This document shows positions 34,934-42,943 of a stretch of 44,429 nt of DNA, piece by piece. The translations under genes and the position numbers were made by a program. Position 1 is the stretch's first letter. Every line of letters begins with the position of its first letter. This stretch comes from an uncultured Bacteroidia bacterium (GTDB taxonomy: Bacteria; Bacteroidota; Bacteroidia; Bacteroidales; Prolixibacteraceae). The DNA is taken from NCBI GenBank assembly GCA_903902325.1, contig CAIUUO010000105.1:1-44429 (forward strand), written 5' to 3'. The notes under the pieces are model-generated. The model saw only the letters and a program-made list of their open reading frames with translations, was not told where the DNA came from and did not search any database.

Positions 34934-35010
34934 TGAAAAATGAAAAATGAAAAATGAAAAATCTATTTCAATCTATTTCAATCTATTTCAATCTATTTCA
35001 ATCTATTTCT
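34934..35010. repeat. Compound tandem repeat: TGAAAAA (7 nt) then ATCTATTTCA (10 nt)
   Basis: Four TGAAAAA units (34934-34961) run directly into four perfect ATCTATTTCA units (34961-35000) and a fifth ending in T. The stop codon of the minus-strand membrane protein (35003-35005) lies inside the last 10-nt unit. The same 10-nt unit recurs at 44401-44429. Confidence 0.9.
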
Positions 35011-36637
35011 TCCCCATACTCATATTCTTAAACGCAGAAATATCAATCAATCCGCTGGTATCATTGTCGAAGCTGATCTGGATGCTGTCGCCGGCCATGG
35101 TTACAGGCATCTCGTTCGAGATCTGGGAAGAGCCAATGAAGATGTTGTTCATTCCGTTGACCGTGAAATAATAGAAGCTGTTGCCGTTCTTGATGTCCGA
35201 CTGGATTCTGTTGACCATCGTCTTCAACACCATCTTTTTGGTCACGTTTTTCGGATTGATCTTGTTCCCGGCCATGTTGTAGGCATTTTTGTAGGCCATC
35301 AGGGTTTCTACCAGGGTATTGCCCACTCCGACGATCGTATAATCCTCAATGGCTACCATCGCGAACATCTTGACCAGGCCTCCATTGTCCTTCAGGGTCA
35401 TCATGTAGGTGGGGATGTTGTTGATGTTGTATGGGATCGGCAGGGAAGCGCTGAATCTTTTTTCCTGGACTTTGCCAATTGCCGAATTTTGTGCGGCACG
35501 TTCGGTAGCTCCGCTTTGCTTGTACCAGACTGCCTTTTTGGATCTGGTGTCAACAAGCACGAACCCGACGGTTGCCTCATCCGCACCCACGGAGGTAAGT
35601 CCCGTGTACCAGTACGACCTGTTGTCTTCGCCGTAAACGAGCGATAATCCCTGTGTGATCTGCAGTTTGTTTTCGTTCGAGAAGTTCCAGAAGCCCTTCA
35701 CGAAATTGCCCCAGTCGTTGAGTTGTTCCTCGATGAATTTGTCAGGTTGCACCCTGTCGATCCATGCAGGGGCCTGGGCAATGGGATACTCTGTACATTT
35801 GCCTGTTTCAGTGTTGACAACCACCACGCTTATGGCATCATCCCCGTAAAAACCGATGGTCTTTTTGTATTTGGTCACCACCCAGTAAGGCACTCCGTCG
35901 TCGTCTATTTCGAAACTGTAGTCGGTGAGTCCGGTATTGTAGAAGCCGTTCATATACAAATGCCGTTCAAGGAAATCACCAAAATAGGCTTCAGACTGGT
36001 ATTTGATCAGCACCTTGTGGCCGTTTACCTCCTGCACGAGTTTGACATCCCTCTCATTGCAGGCATTGACCATCACATAACCATTGGTACCCTCCTTGTT
36101 TTTATTCCATTTGAAAAATCCGGAGTGGAGCAGGGGAGCCACCCAATACAGATCATTTTTCACTTTCTGGATCACAAAAGTCCCTAGACGGACCTGGCTT
36201 CCCAGCGCGGGCTGTGCTCCAAGGACTTTATCTCCAAGCAGATTGGCCAGTGACTCATCAACCACCCGGATTTTATCGATGGAGATCGGTGCCATGTGGT
36301 TGGAGAGATTCTCGCCAACTTCGACATTGCCTATCAATCCGCGGTAATCGTTCCATCTGAAGAGCGACCAGGAAGTGGCAAAAGGCACGGCCGTCATATA
36401 AAACAACAAACCGATCAGAATCCATTTGGGGACTTTCATTGTAGTCAGCAACTGGATGGCTTGTTTTTCGCTTGTAATCTGGGGTATCATCCGGATATTC
36501 AGGATGATATAGAGAAAAGTCAGGGCTCCGATCATCAGCGGGAAACCCATGAAGCCATAGGCCACTACAGGCATTTGGGTGTACAGGATCACCAGTGCAA
36601 CGATTGCCAGGATGATAATCTGCGTGATTTTTTTCAT
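35003..36637 (-). CDS. Large multi-domain membrane protein of unknown function
   Basis: This 544-aa protein starts with three likely membrane helices (about 5-22, 28-48 and 70-88). A long soluble part of roughly 450 residues follows that is probably extracytoplasmic. Recurrent short segments such as DLYWVAPLLHSGFFKW, YSFEIDDDGVPYWVVTKY, SYWYTGLTSVGADEATVGF and IPTYMMTLKDNGGLVKMFAM suggest repeated beta-rich modules that end in YWV or TYM patterns. I do not recognise a characterised family. A near-consensus promoter lies about 46 bases upstream. It is the first gene of the set with the zinc-ribbon and RraA-family genes. Its stop lies in a tandem repeat, so the C-terminus may vary between strains. 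Confidence 0.8.
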   Translation of the reverse strand: MKKITQIIILAIVALVILYTQMPVVAYGFMGFPLMIGALTFLYIILNIRMIPQITSEKQAIQLLTTMKVPKWILIGLLFYMTAVPFATSWSLFRWNDYRGLIGNVEVGENLSNHMAPISIDKIRVVDESLANLLGDKVLGAQPALGSQVRLGTFVIQKVKNDLYWVAPLLHSGFFKWNKNKEGTNGYVMVNACNERDVKLVQEVNGHKVLIKYQSEAYFGDFLERHLYMNGFYNTGLTDYSFEIDDDGVPYWVVTKYKKTIGFYGDDAISVVVVNTETGKCTEYPIAQAPAWIDRVQPDKFIEEQLNDWGNFVKGFWNFSNENKLQITQGLSLVYGEDNRSYWYTGLTSVGADEATVGFVLVDTRSKKAVWYKQSGATERAAQNSAIGKVQEKRFSASLPIPYNINNIPTYMMTLKDNGGLVKMFAMVAIEDYTIVGVGNTLVETLMAYKNAYNMAGNKINPKNVTKKMVLKTMVNRIQSDIKNGNSFYYFTVNGMNNIFIGSSQISNEMPVTMAGDSIQISFDNDTSGLIDISAFKNMSMGKK

Positions 36638-36682
36638 ACTATTTCTTGATTTGGTGAAGGATATTCAGTGAATCAGTTATAG

Positions 36683-36690
36683 CAAAGATA
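36683..36690 (-). promoter_or_regulatory. Candidate TAnnTTTG -7 element for the 544-aa membrane protein
   Basis: On the minus strand TATCTTTG fits the Bacteroidota -7 consensus at every fixed base and lies 45 bases upstream of the ATG at 36637. A -33 TTTG at the usual spacing was not evident. Confidence 0.42.
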
Positions 36691-36795
36691 GTTCATTTGA
36701 AGGTTGTTTCTTTTTATTTGTCCTGATGATTAAAATATATTTCAAGTTTAAAATCTGATATTTTGGAATATAATGCGGTGAATGTTTCCGGAAAA

Positions 36796-36856
36796 TCACC
36801 ACAATAGGCACATAGGTCACAATAGCTCTATGTGACCTATGTGCCTATTGTGGTGA
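36796..36856. repeat. Perfect 26-bp palindrome, CACCACAATAGGC type
   Basis: Bases 36796-36821 are exactly complementary to 36831-36856, with a 9-nt loop. The arms begin TCACCACAATAGG. It sits after the 3' end of the corrinoid activase gene (36893) and ahead of the next minus-strand promoter, so it can form a strong terminator-like hairpin. A slightly diverged copy lies at 39422-39480. The 255-base gap 36638-36892 holds this and the promoter above. Confidence 0.92.
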
Positions 36857-36892
36857 AATTTGGAATTCTGGGAAAAACAAATAATTGCCTCG

Positions 36893-38380
36893 TCACTCCA
36901 GCATCATCTTGCCGATGTAGATATCCTGGAATTCGGGATGACCTTCCAGGTTGATGTGCCTTGTTTTACCAAGAATTTCTGAGGCAAGATCCCCGTTTTC
37001 GAAGAGAAACATCTTGGCTCCGATCAGGGCGGTGTTGCCCATCTTGTGAATCTTTTCCTCCGTTGATTCAACCATGCCCGTGGCGAGCAGATGTTCAACG
37101 GTGACGTAATTTCCAAATCCCCCGGCAATGTAAAAATCTTCAATTTCAAACGTGTCGATGCCCAAGTTTTTAGATAGGATTTCAATTCCGGCAGCAATGG
37201 CGGATTTGGCAAGTAAGAATTCATAGATATCCCTTTGCGTCAGCCACACTGCCCCGTCAATCCGAAGACTATCTTCTCCCGTACCAATTTCCCCGAAGGG
37301 TCCAATCAGATCCAGTTTTCGCAGGATGGCCACGGCATCTATCAGGGCACTTCCGCAAATGCCTTTGGGTTCGGTGTTTCCGATGACGGTCGAAATGATT
37401 TTCGCACCATCCAAACGAAGCGAAGAGATGGCCCCGGTAACTGCCCGCATGCCCACGGATAGGCTGGATCCTTCGAATGCCGGTCCGGCGGCAGTGGAGG
37501 CGCAGATGATCTGGTCCCTGTTGCCCATGGCAATCTCACCGTTGGTGCCGATATCAATCAGTGCCGTGAATTTCTCTTTCTTGTGCAAATCAGTAGCTGC
37601 AATGCCTGCCAGGATATCACTTCCAACGAAACTGCCTATGGATGGGTAAAAATGAATGGATTTGGATACCTGAAAATCCCAGTCCAATTCTTCGGAGGTG
37701 AAGGTCTTCATTCCCAAATCTTCCACCTCAAACGGATAGCAGGAGAGCGGGACAAGATCCATGCCGCTGAAAATTCTCTGCATCACCGTGTTGCCGACAA
37801 TTACAACCTTATCAGGAACGACCTGATATTGTGCCAGCATCAGGCTTATCATTTGCCCAATGGCCTCACGGATCAATTCTGTCATCTCAGTGGAGTGCCC
37901 GTCCAGACCTGCCTGGACGCGTGAAATCAGGTCTGCACCAAACTTCAACTGCGGATTGAGCAGGGTCTCTACCGCCAGAATTCTTGCGGTCTGCAAATCT
38001 ACCAGCTGAGCGACGAGGGTCGTGGTTCCCAGATCGACAGCAATGCCAAATCCACTTTCAGGTTCAAATTCAAATTCGGTCTCATCGGCAAGGATGAGAT
38101 GATCAAACTGTTCGACTTGAAGGGTGATAGAATCGGTGCAATGGCTCATGCAGGCAAGTCGACTGTCTGATGAAAGATGAAGACGATCTAGCGTTTGCCG
38201 GTGTTTTTCCGAAATTTCGATCTCTCCTTCCAGTAAACTGACCCGACATTTTCCGCAGGTTCCCTTTCCTCCACAAGGAAACTCAATCCCATATTCATGA
38301 AGCAGGTCAATGAGCGGAGTCTTGTCATTGACAGTTATCTCTTTCCCGAGCGGATAAAGGCGGATTTTATGTTGCTTCAT
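36893..38380 (-). CDS. Corrinoid reductive activase: 2Fe-2S ferredoxin plus ASKHA ATPase (RACo-like)
   Basis: This 495-aa protein should re-reduce inactive Co(II) corrinoid protein to Co(I) using ATP, as RACo-type and RamA-type activators do for methyltransferase systems. The N-terminal 2Fe-2S domain has Cys36, Cys42, Cys45 and Cys77 (CGGKGTCGKC and LAC). A linker domain follows, then an ASKHA ATPase domain with VDLGTTTLVAQL, ALIDIGTNGEIA, GPAFEGSS and IAGGFGNYV (DUF4445 type). The ATG at 38380 is chosen; upstream codons to 38407 lie in a CACAAAG repeat. It is in the same direction as the MtaB/MtaA/MtaC homologues, after the CobW gene. It is the 2Fe-2S RACo-like form, not the 4Fe-4S RamA of methanogens. 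Confidence 0.92.
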   Translation of the reverse strand: MKQHKIRLYPLGKEITVNDKTPLIDLLHEYGIEFPCGGKGTCGKCRVSLLEGEIEISEKHRQTLDRLHLSSDSRLACMSHCTDSITLQVEQFDHLILADETEFEFEPESGFGIAVDLGTTTLVAQLVDLQTARILAVETLLNPQLKFGADLISRVQAGLDGHSTEMTELIREAIGQMISLMLAQYQVVPDKVVIVGNTVMQRIFSGMDLVPLSCYPFEVEDLGMKTFTSEELDWDFQVSKSIHFYPSIGSFVGSDILAGIAATDLHKKEKFTALIDIGTNGEIAMGNRDQIICASTAAGPAFEGSSLSVGMRAVTGAISSLRLDGAKIISTVIGNTEPKGICGSALIDAVAILRKLDLIGPFGEIGTGEDSLRIDGAVWLTQRDIYEFLLAKSAIAAGIEILSKNLGIDTFEIEDFYIAGGFGNYVTVEHLLATGMVESTEEKIHKMGNTALIGAKMFLFENGDLASEILGKTRHINLEGHPEFQDIYIGKMMLE

Positions 38381-38390
38381 ATAATAATTT

Positions 38391-38437
38391 AACCACAAAG
38401 GGCGCAAAGGTTAACACAAAGTGTCACAAAGGGAAAC
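38391..38437. repeat. Single-arm intergenic repeat (ACCACAAAGGGCGC...)
   Basis: The short gap between cobW and the activase gene carries words (CACAAAGGGCGCAAAGG, TCACAAAGGG) of the same family as the intergenic palindromes, but without a matching second arm. Confidence 0.5.
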
Positions 38438-38440
38438 GGA

Positions 38441-39361
38441 TCAACCTATTGATTTCTCCAGGAGAGATTTGAAAACAGATTGGTTTTCATTCCCGTTTGA
38501 TTCGTAAATGAACACCAATTCCCCATTTTCTCTTCGGTTACATATTTCAGTCGATGTTCCTGACAAGGTGTAATTGAAAAGAACCCACTCTTCCCCGGTA
38601 TAAATATAGCCTTTTGCCCTTAATATTGATTTCTCGCTGGCGAGCAGTTCACTTAATTTCTGTATGTTGACAGTTTTGTCTCCGGGAATTTCCATTGTAA
38701 ACTCTCTGTAAGTATCTTTCTCTGCCGGATAAGCAGGAAAAATATTTGCAAACATCGGATTATCGTCAGATGATGTATCAACTACAAAAATAGGGAGCGG
38801 AATTTCTCCTCCTGTTTTCAGTCTGCCAGTTTTCCCCAGGAAATCTCTTTGGAAGATTGCCATTTTAGCCTGAAGTTCGCTGTCAGACAGTAATTCAGAC
38901 TTGCTGAAAAGGATCAGATCTGCATTCAGAATTTGCTCCCTGTAAAGTGGAAGCCTCTTAAGGCGGGGATTTTCGGTCAGGGTGATATCCACCAGGCAAA
39001 CAACCGGCATCAGTTGTAGTCCGGCATGCTGCCTGACCATTTCAGTTATGTGATCGATTCCCCCCAATCCGCTGGGTTCGATGATAATCCTGTTAAAATT
39101 GGATGTGGCGATAATTTTTTCGAGATTTTCCCTGAAATAGATCTTTGCGGTACAACAGATGCAGCCTCCCGAGATCTCATAAACAGATCCCCGGGAAGAT
39201 TCAGATTGCAACGTTTGTCCGTCGATGGAAATTTTTCCGAATTCGTTGATGATGATGGCCCAGTTTTCACCGGCAGGTTTTAATCCCAGAAGCCTGATGA
39301 TTTCTGTGGTTTTCCCTGCTCCCAGGAAACCGGAAATAAGGTGTACCGGAATTTTTTCCAT
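38441..39361 (-). CDS. CobW/COG0523-family GTPase (metallochaperone-like)
   Basis: This 306-aa G3E-family P-loop GTPase has Walker A GFLGAGKTT (residues 11-19), the metal-binding CxCC motif at 67-70 (GGCICC), and EPSGLGGI as switch region. The C-terminal half is the CobW_C-like domain. Family members deliver zinc or cobalt, or assist corrinoid and nitrile-hydratase enzymes; exact cargo varies. Lying between the zinc-dependent MtaB-like gene and the corrinoid activase, it is a good candidate for loading zinc into MtaB/MtaA or helping corrinoid activation. It lacks the long His-rich tract of some zinc-handling members. That assignment is inferred from context. Confidence 0.9.
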   Translation of the reverse strand: MEKIPVHLISGFLGAGKTTEIIRLLGLKPAGENWAIIINEFGKISIDGQTLQSESSRGSVYEISGGCICCTAKIYFRENLEKIIATSNFNRIIIEPSGLGGIDHITEMVRQHAGLQLMPVVCLVDITLTENPRLKRLPLYREQILNADLILFSKSELLSDSELQAKMAIFQRDFLGKTGRLKTGGEIPLPIFVVDTSSDDNPMFANIFPAYPAEKDTYREFTMEIPGDKTVNIQKLSELLASEKSILRAKGYIYTGEEWVLFNYTLSGTSTEICNRRENGELVFIYESNGNENQSVFKSLLEKSIG

Positions 39362-39421
39362 AATCTGAGTCGGGACTCCTATGGTCTGTTGAATCCTTTT
39401 TTATCGATGAAACTTAGCAAT

Positions 39422-39480
39422 TCACCACAATAGGCACATAGTTCACATAGACCTATTGTGACCTATGTGCCTATGTGGTT
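39422..39480. repeat. Imperfect palindrome, second copy of the CACCACAATAGGC type
   Basis: The arms TCACCACAATAGGC... and ...GCCTATGTGGTTA are complementary with one indel and one mismatch, and are nearly identical to the palindrome at 36796-36856. Located between the mtaB-like and cobW-like genes, it may reduce read-through and set lower expression of the downstream accessory genes. Confidence 0.85.
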
Positions 39481-39511
39481 AGTTTTTACCAGGATGGAAG
39501 GCTTGAAATTT

Positions 39512-39551
39512 ATTGTCGAATTGTCGAATTGTCGAATTGTCGAATTGTCGA
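39512..39551. repeat. 8-nt tandem repeat ATTGTCGA, five copies
   Basis: Five perfect ATTGTCGA units directly follow the mtaB-like stop codon (39556-39558 on the minus strand). The unit length differs from the 7- and 10-nt arrays elsewhere in the window. Confidence 0.9.
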
Positions 39552-39555
39552 ATTT

Positions 39556-40932
39556 TTATAACCCGTATTCCTCCAAAATGAACTTACCAGGATCTATCAT
39601 CGGCAGCATCATGGCAATGAAATCACTCTCGCTGTCTGGGATGCTGCTGAGGTCCTCGCGGAAGATTGGAATGTAAGCTGTTTCCATTTCTGATAATTTG
39701 AGTTGTCCGGATTGAAACGCCTCTTCGATGATATCCAGGGCAGCCAGTGCGCCATTCCGGGCGTTGGCCACGTAGGAATCACCCCTGATCAATTCTTTGG
39801 ATATTCGGATCACATTTTCGGGAGCGAGGACCAATGCCTGCGGATCGGTATAAATATCTGACCCGACCAGCAATTGCTGCAATACCCCGCAATGCATCTT
39901 CCCCATACGCAGGGCTTCGTTCATCAGCCGGGCATCGTATTCCAGCTGCTCGAAGTAAGCTGTCGGTGCCATCCCAGATAATAATTTGATGTTTTGGACC
40001 GACTCGTTGCTCCAAAGATCGGCACAAGCCGAGGCGATGTTGCCGATCGGACTCAGGTGCGCACAGGCCGCTGTTTTTCCCTCCATAGAAATGGGTATAC
40101 CGGTAATTGCCTTCAGGAAAGGCCCTTCGTAACCACAATCCTTGTCTGGACCTACGGCGCCCTCCTCCATCGCAACGATGGAGCGCACCACGGAAATGAC
40201 GCGGACCAATGCCGCAAAAACTTTTGGAACATATTTCTTTTCTGCCAGCACCATGGCCGTGTTGGCAAATCCGCATGCCGAGTCGCCAGCCGCAATTTTG
40301 CCGTGGTTGTTGGCCAGGGTAACGATTTTGTGCCAGAGGAACTGCATGTCCCTGACCCCAAGTACGGAAAGGGCGAACATGACCCCCTTCAGGTCGCACA
40401 TCATCAGCGCCTCGTCCGAGACCTCCTTGCCGCCCGTACTTTCGATCGACAGCAAATCGCCGCCTGCGAGCATTCCCCGCTCAAACAACTCCATCATCGG
40501 ATCGAGCCAGGCAGAGGTTCTTTGTTTGGCGGGCCTTTCGAACTCCCTGAGATCATTGGGTGTAAGCCGGATTTCGGAGGCAAGTCCGTAATCCCGGTAA
40601 TACCTCTCGCATATTTCGTTCATGATTTTCACGATCTCAACCCCAATATCCGGTGTCTTGGTCATCTCAAGAAGGGTTTCAAGTTCGAGTACGACTCCTT
40701 TGGAATTCAGATGTACTGCGCGTTCCAGAGCTCCTTCGGCGATTTCACGGTAGTGGGCGTACACCTCCTTCAGGGTATTGTTGTTGATACTCATCATCGG
40801 GAGGGTGAAGTTCAGTTCCGCATACACCTGTCCGCCCCCGATGACCAGTCCTCGGCGGGTCGTAACCGGTTTGGGGGCAATCCCGAACATCAGGTCTTCA
40901 GGACTGCTGATGACTAAGCTTTTGTATTTCAT
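39556..40932 (-). CDS. mtaB: Methanol:corrinoid methyltransferase, MtaB homologue
   Basis: This 458-aa zinc enzyme should cleave the C-O bond of methanol (or a related methoxy donor) and methylate the corrinoid protein MtaC. It aligns by eye along its length to methanogen MtaB (about 460 aa). It shows LLSIESTGGKEVSDEA, AAGDSACGFANTAMV, GPDKDCGYEGPFLKAITG and PISMEGKTAACAH followed by CADLWSNESV. The three zinc ligands known from Methanosarcina MtaB are kept: Glu164, Cys220 and Cys266 (269 in the archaeal protein). It lies 31 bases after the MtaA-like gene on the same strand. Which alcohol or ether it uses is unproven, but the intact zinc site argues for an active enzyme. Unusual in a glycan-degrading Bacteroidota. 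Confidence 0.92.
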   Translation of the reverse strand: MKYKSLVISSPEDLMFGIAPKPVTTRRGLVIGGGQVYAELNFTLPMMSINNNTLKEVYAHYREIAEGALERAVHLNSKGVVLELETLLEMTKTPDIGVEIVKIMNEICERYYRDYGLASEIRLTPNDLREFERPAKQRTSAWLDPMMELFERGMLAGGDLLSIESTGGKEVSDEALMMCDLKGVMFALSVLGVRDMQFLWHKIVTLANNHGKIAAGDSACGFANTAMVLAEKKYVPKVFAALVRVISVVRSIVAMEEGAVGPDKDCGYEGPFLKAITGIPISMEGKTAACAHLSPIGNIASACADLWSNESVQNIKLLSGMAPTAYFEQLEYDARLMNEALRMGKMHCGVLQQLLVGSDIYTDPQALVLAPENVIRISKELIRGDSYVANARNGALAALDIIEEAFQSGQLKLSEMETAYIPIFREDLSSIPDSESDFIAMMLPMIDPGKFILEEYGL

Positions 40933-40963
40933 AGACTATATTTTTTTCAACAAATTGAAATTT

Positions 40964-41998
40964 TCAAACACAGACTTTTAATTCTCGTTGTTTCACGGCT
41001 TCGTTGTATTCATCCAAAGCTTCGAAAAAAGCAGAAATATTTTCGGCAGGAACGTGCGGCGGAAGATCACATCCCGTCGACAGGACAAAATTGTTAAAAC
41101 CAGATGTTCGTTCAAGAAGATCTGCAGTATAGGTTTTAACTTCGGCAGCAGAGAACATTTTCATCACTCCGACCGGATCGATATTTCCCATGACCAGTTT
41201 ATCCTTCGGACAGCTTTCCAATGCTTCCACCATATCAATCGCATTGCCAAAATGATAGGCATTGGCTCCGGTATACAACATGGCATCTGTACAATGACCA
41301 TGGTTTCCGCAATTGTGAAGGATGACCAGGAAAGTTTCATCCTGAATCGAATCTACTATGCGTTTCACATATTCTGAAGAAAAGGCCATGCAATCTTCGT
41401 TGGATAAAAGTCCGGCGGCAGGTTCTGCAATGACTACCCCGGAGCATCCGATACTTTTCAACTCCAGACAGTATTTGATCAGAAATTCCGTGCATTTATC
41501 AAGTAACCGACTGATTGACTCCGGTTCAGTATAGCAAGCCACCATGATTTCTGACATATCGTAAAGCCTGCCTGCAAGTGAAAAGGGTCCGATAATCCCG
41601 GCAAATACAGGTTTGCCTTTGGTCCTTTCGACGGTAAGCCTGTTCGCTTTGAGGTACTGGGGGATACGCCCGGCCGCCAGATCCGGAACTTCCAGCTTTT
41701 CTATCTCCACTGCATTGGAGACTAATCTTCCCGAAATATGCGGCATTTCGTCGTCCTGGATTTCGATCTGAACGCCAAAGGTTTCCGCTTCTACCGTTAG
41801 ATCCATGATCACAGTGGTAGCCGCACTTGGATATATTTCATTCAGTTTTTCTATGGCCATGGCATGTACTTCGCCATCAGTTACAGCATCCCTCACTTTT
41901 TTTCCTAACATCTCAATTCCGGGGTGGGTCATGATTGGGATGGCAATCCTGGTATTCGAATTGATATGCTGCCTGATCCAGTTATCTATGTTGATCAT
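40964..41998 (-). CDS. MtaA/MtbA-like corrinoid methyltransferase (URO-D superfamily)
   Basis: This 344-aa protein has the methylcobamide-methyltransferase zinc triad: His228 and Cys230 in ILHNCGN, and Cys310 in LSTGCDLPPHVP, matching the H-x-C...C site of MtaA. IIGPFSLAGRLYDMSE and VMGNIDPVGVM are family segments. In methanogens MtaA passes the methyl group to coenzyme M. Here tetrahydrofolate or another thiol is more plausible, since no coenzyme M pathway is expected. The gene lies between mtaC- and mtaB-like genes and is cotranscribed with them. It is only distantly similar to the URO-D protein encoded at 12730-13749. Calling it uroporphyrinogen decarboxylase would be misleading. Confidence 0.88.
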   Translation of the reverse strand: MINIDNWIRQHINSNTRIAIPIMTHPGIEMLGKKVRDAVTDGEVHAMAIEKLNEIYPSAATTVIMDLTVEAETFGVQIEIQDDEMPHISGRLVSNAVEIEKLEVPDLAAGRIPQYLKANRLTVERTKGKPVFAGIIGPFSLAGRLYDMSEIMVACYTEPESISRLLDKCTEFLIKYCLELKSIGCSGVVIAEPAAGLLSNEDCMAFSSEYVKRIVDSIQDETFLVILHNCGNHGHCTDAMLYTGANAYHFGNAIDMVEALESCPKDKLVMGNIDPVGVMKMFSAAEVKTYTADLLERTSGFNNFVLSTGCDLPPHVPAENISAFFEALDEYNEAVKQRELKVCV

Positions 41999-42129
41999 TG
42001 TCTAATGTATTGATATACAAATAAATAACTATATATTTTATTTAGATTTGAGGACAAAAGACACCCGAGACCTTCTAAATCAGGTCTGATGCATGATATT
42101 TGATAAAAAAGCAAAAAGAAAACCGGAAT

Positions 42130-42798
42130 TTAAGAAGCCAGCTTGTTCAGGTATTCAACGGCTTTCTGAGGATCAGGTGCATAAAAATCGGCTCCTATAC
42201 TCCGGCAGAAATCAGCATTGACCGGTGCACCACCGATCAGAACCTTGGTTCCTGGAACCTGTCCCTTGATTCCGGCCACAATCTCACCCATGTTGACCAT
42301 GGTGGTTGTCAGCAGGGCAGATAACCCAACCACTGCTCCCGGATTGTTTTTCAGGGCTTCGATGAACCTGTCAGAACCAACATCGACGCCGAGGTCAACG
42401 ATGGTCCAGCCTCCGCCTTCCACCATCATGGCCACCAGGTTTTTGCCGATGTCATGGAGATCACCCTTAACGGTACCAATGATAAAAGTTCCCTTTGATT
42501 TCATCTGGCCCGATGCGAAAAATGGCTTCAGCTGCACCATGGAGGCGCCCATGGCTTTGGCAGACATCAGCATCTGTGGCACGAATATCTTATTTTCGGA
42601 GAATTTTTTGCCTACGTTTCCCATGGCAGGAATCAGGGCATCCTCAAGGATTCGCTGCGGATTGATGCCAGATTCGATGGCTTGTTTGGTCAGCTCGTGT
42701 GCCCCATCCATTCCCCTTAACTGGGGTGGATAGGGAGATTTTTGATCTATTTTGCCAAATTCAACGGCCTCAAGGAGTTTCTCGATCAGTTCACTCAT
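42130..42798 (-). CDS. mtaC: Corrinoid protein, MtaC homologue
   Basis: This 222-aa methyl-carrier protein has an N-terminal helical cap (about 1-95, with ALIPAMGNVGKKFSENKIF and PQMLMSAKAMG) and a Rossmann-like B12-binding domain. The base-off/His-on motif DLHDIG puts His115 as the lower cobalt ligand, and GLSALLTTTM and VLIGGAPVN contact the corrinoid. It is the first gene of the minus-strand methyltransferase operon, 131 bases ahead of the MtaA-like gene, and is divergent from an AraC regulator. MtaC from Methanosarcina is of similar build. By sequence alone it could equally carry methyl groups from methylamines, but the adjacent MtaB homologue makes methanol or a methoxy compound the best guess. 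Confidence 0.92.
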   Translation of the reverse strand: MSELIEKLLEAVEFGKIDQKSPYPPQLRGMDGAHELTKQAIESGINPQRILEDALIPAMGNVGKKFSENKIFVPQMLMSAKAMGASMVQLKPFFASGQMKSKGTFIIGTVKGDLHDIGKNLVAMMVEGGGWTIVDLGVDVGSDRFIEALKNNPGAVVGLSALLTTTMVNMGEIVAGIKGQVPGTKVLIGGAPVNADFCRSIGADFYAPDPQKAVEYLNKLAS

Positions 42799-42836
42799 GG
42801 TTTATCTGTTTAATCGTTTGTATCAGTTGTATAGAT

Positions 42837-42844
42837 CAAAAATA
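42837..42844 (-). promoter_or_regulatory. Candidate TAnnTTTG -7 element for the methyltransferase operon
   Basis: The minus strand reads TATTTTTG here, 38 bases upstream of the mtaC-like start. It lies in the 145-base divergent region shared with the araC-like gene. No convincing -33 TTTG is seen, which would fit a promoter that needs an activator. Confidence 0.42.
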
Positions 42845-42880
42845 GTTTTCCATCACGTCGAAATCTACGCCGATATTTAC

Positions 42881-42888
42881 TAATTTTG
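42881..42888 (+). promoter_or_regulatory. Candidate TAnnTTTG -7 element for the araC-like gene
   Basis: TAATTTTG lies 55 bases ahead of the ATG at 42944. It is back-to-back with the -7 candidate at 42837-42844, leaving about 36 bases between the two divergent elements for a shared operator. Confidence 0.42.
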
Positions 42889-42943
42889 ATGCAATATTAA
42901 CATTATATGCCATTTTGGTGCACTAGTTATCATATTTATCATT

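Noticed and set aside
39994..40917. 307-aa open frame on the plus strand inside the mtaB-like gene
   Set aside because: It is antisense to a gene with conserved zinc ligands along its whole length, and its low-complexity, His/Arg-rich translation has no known motifs.
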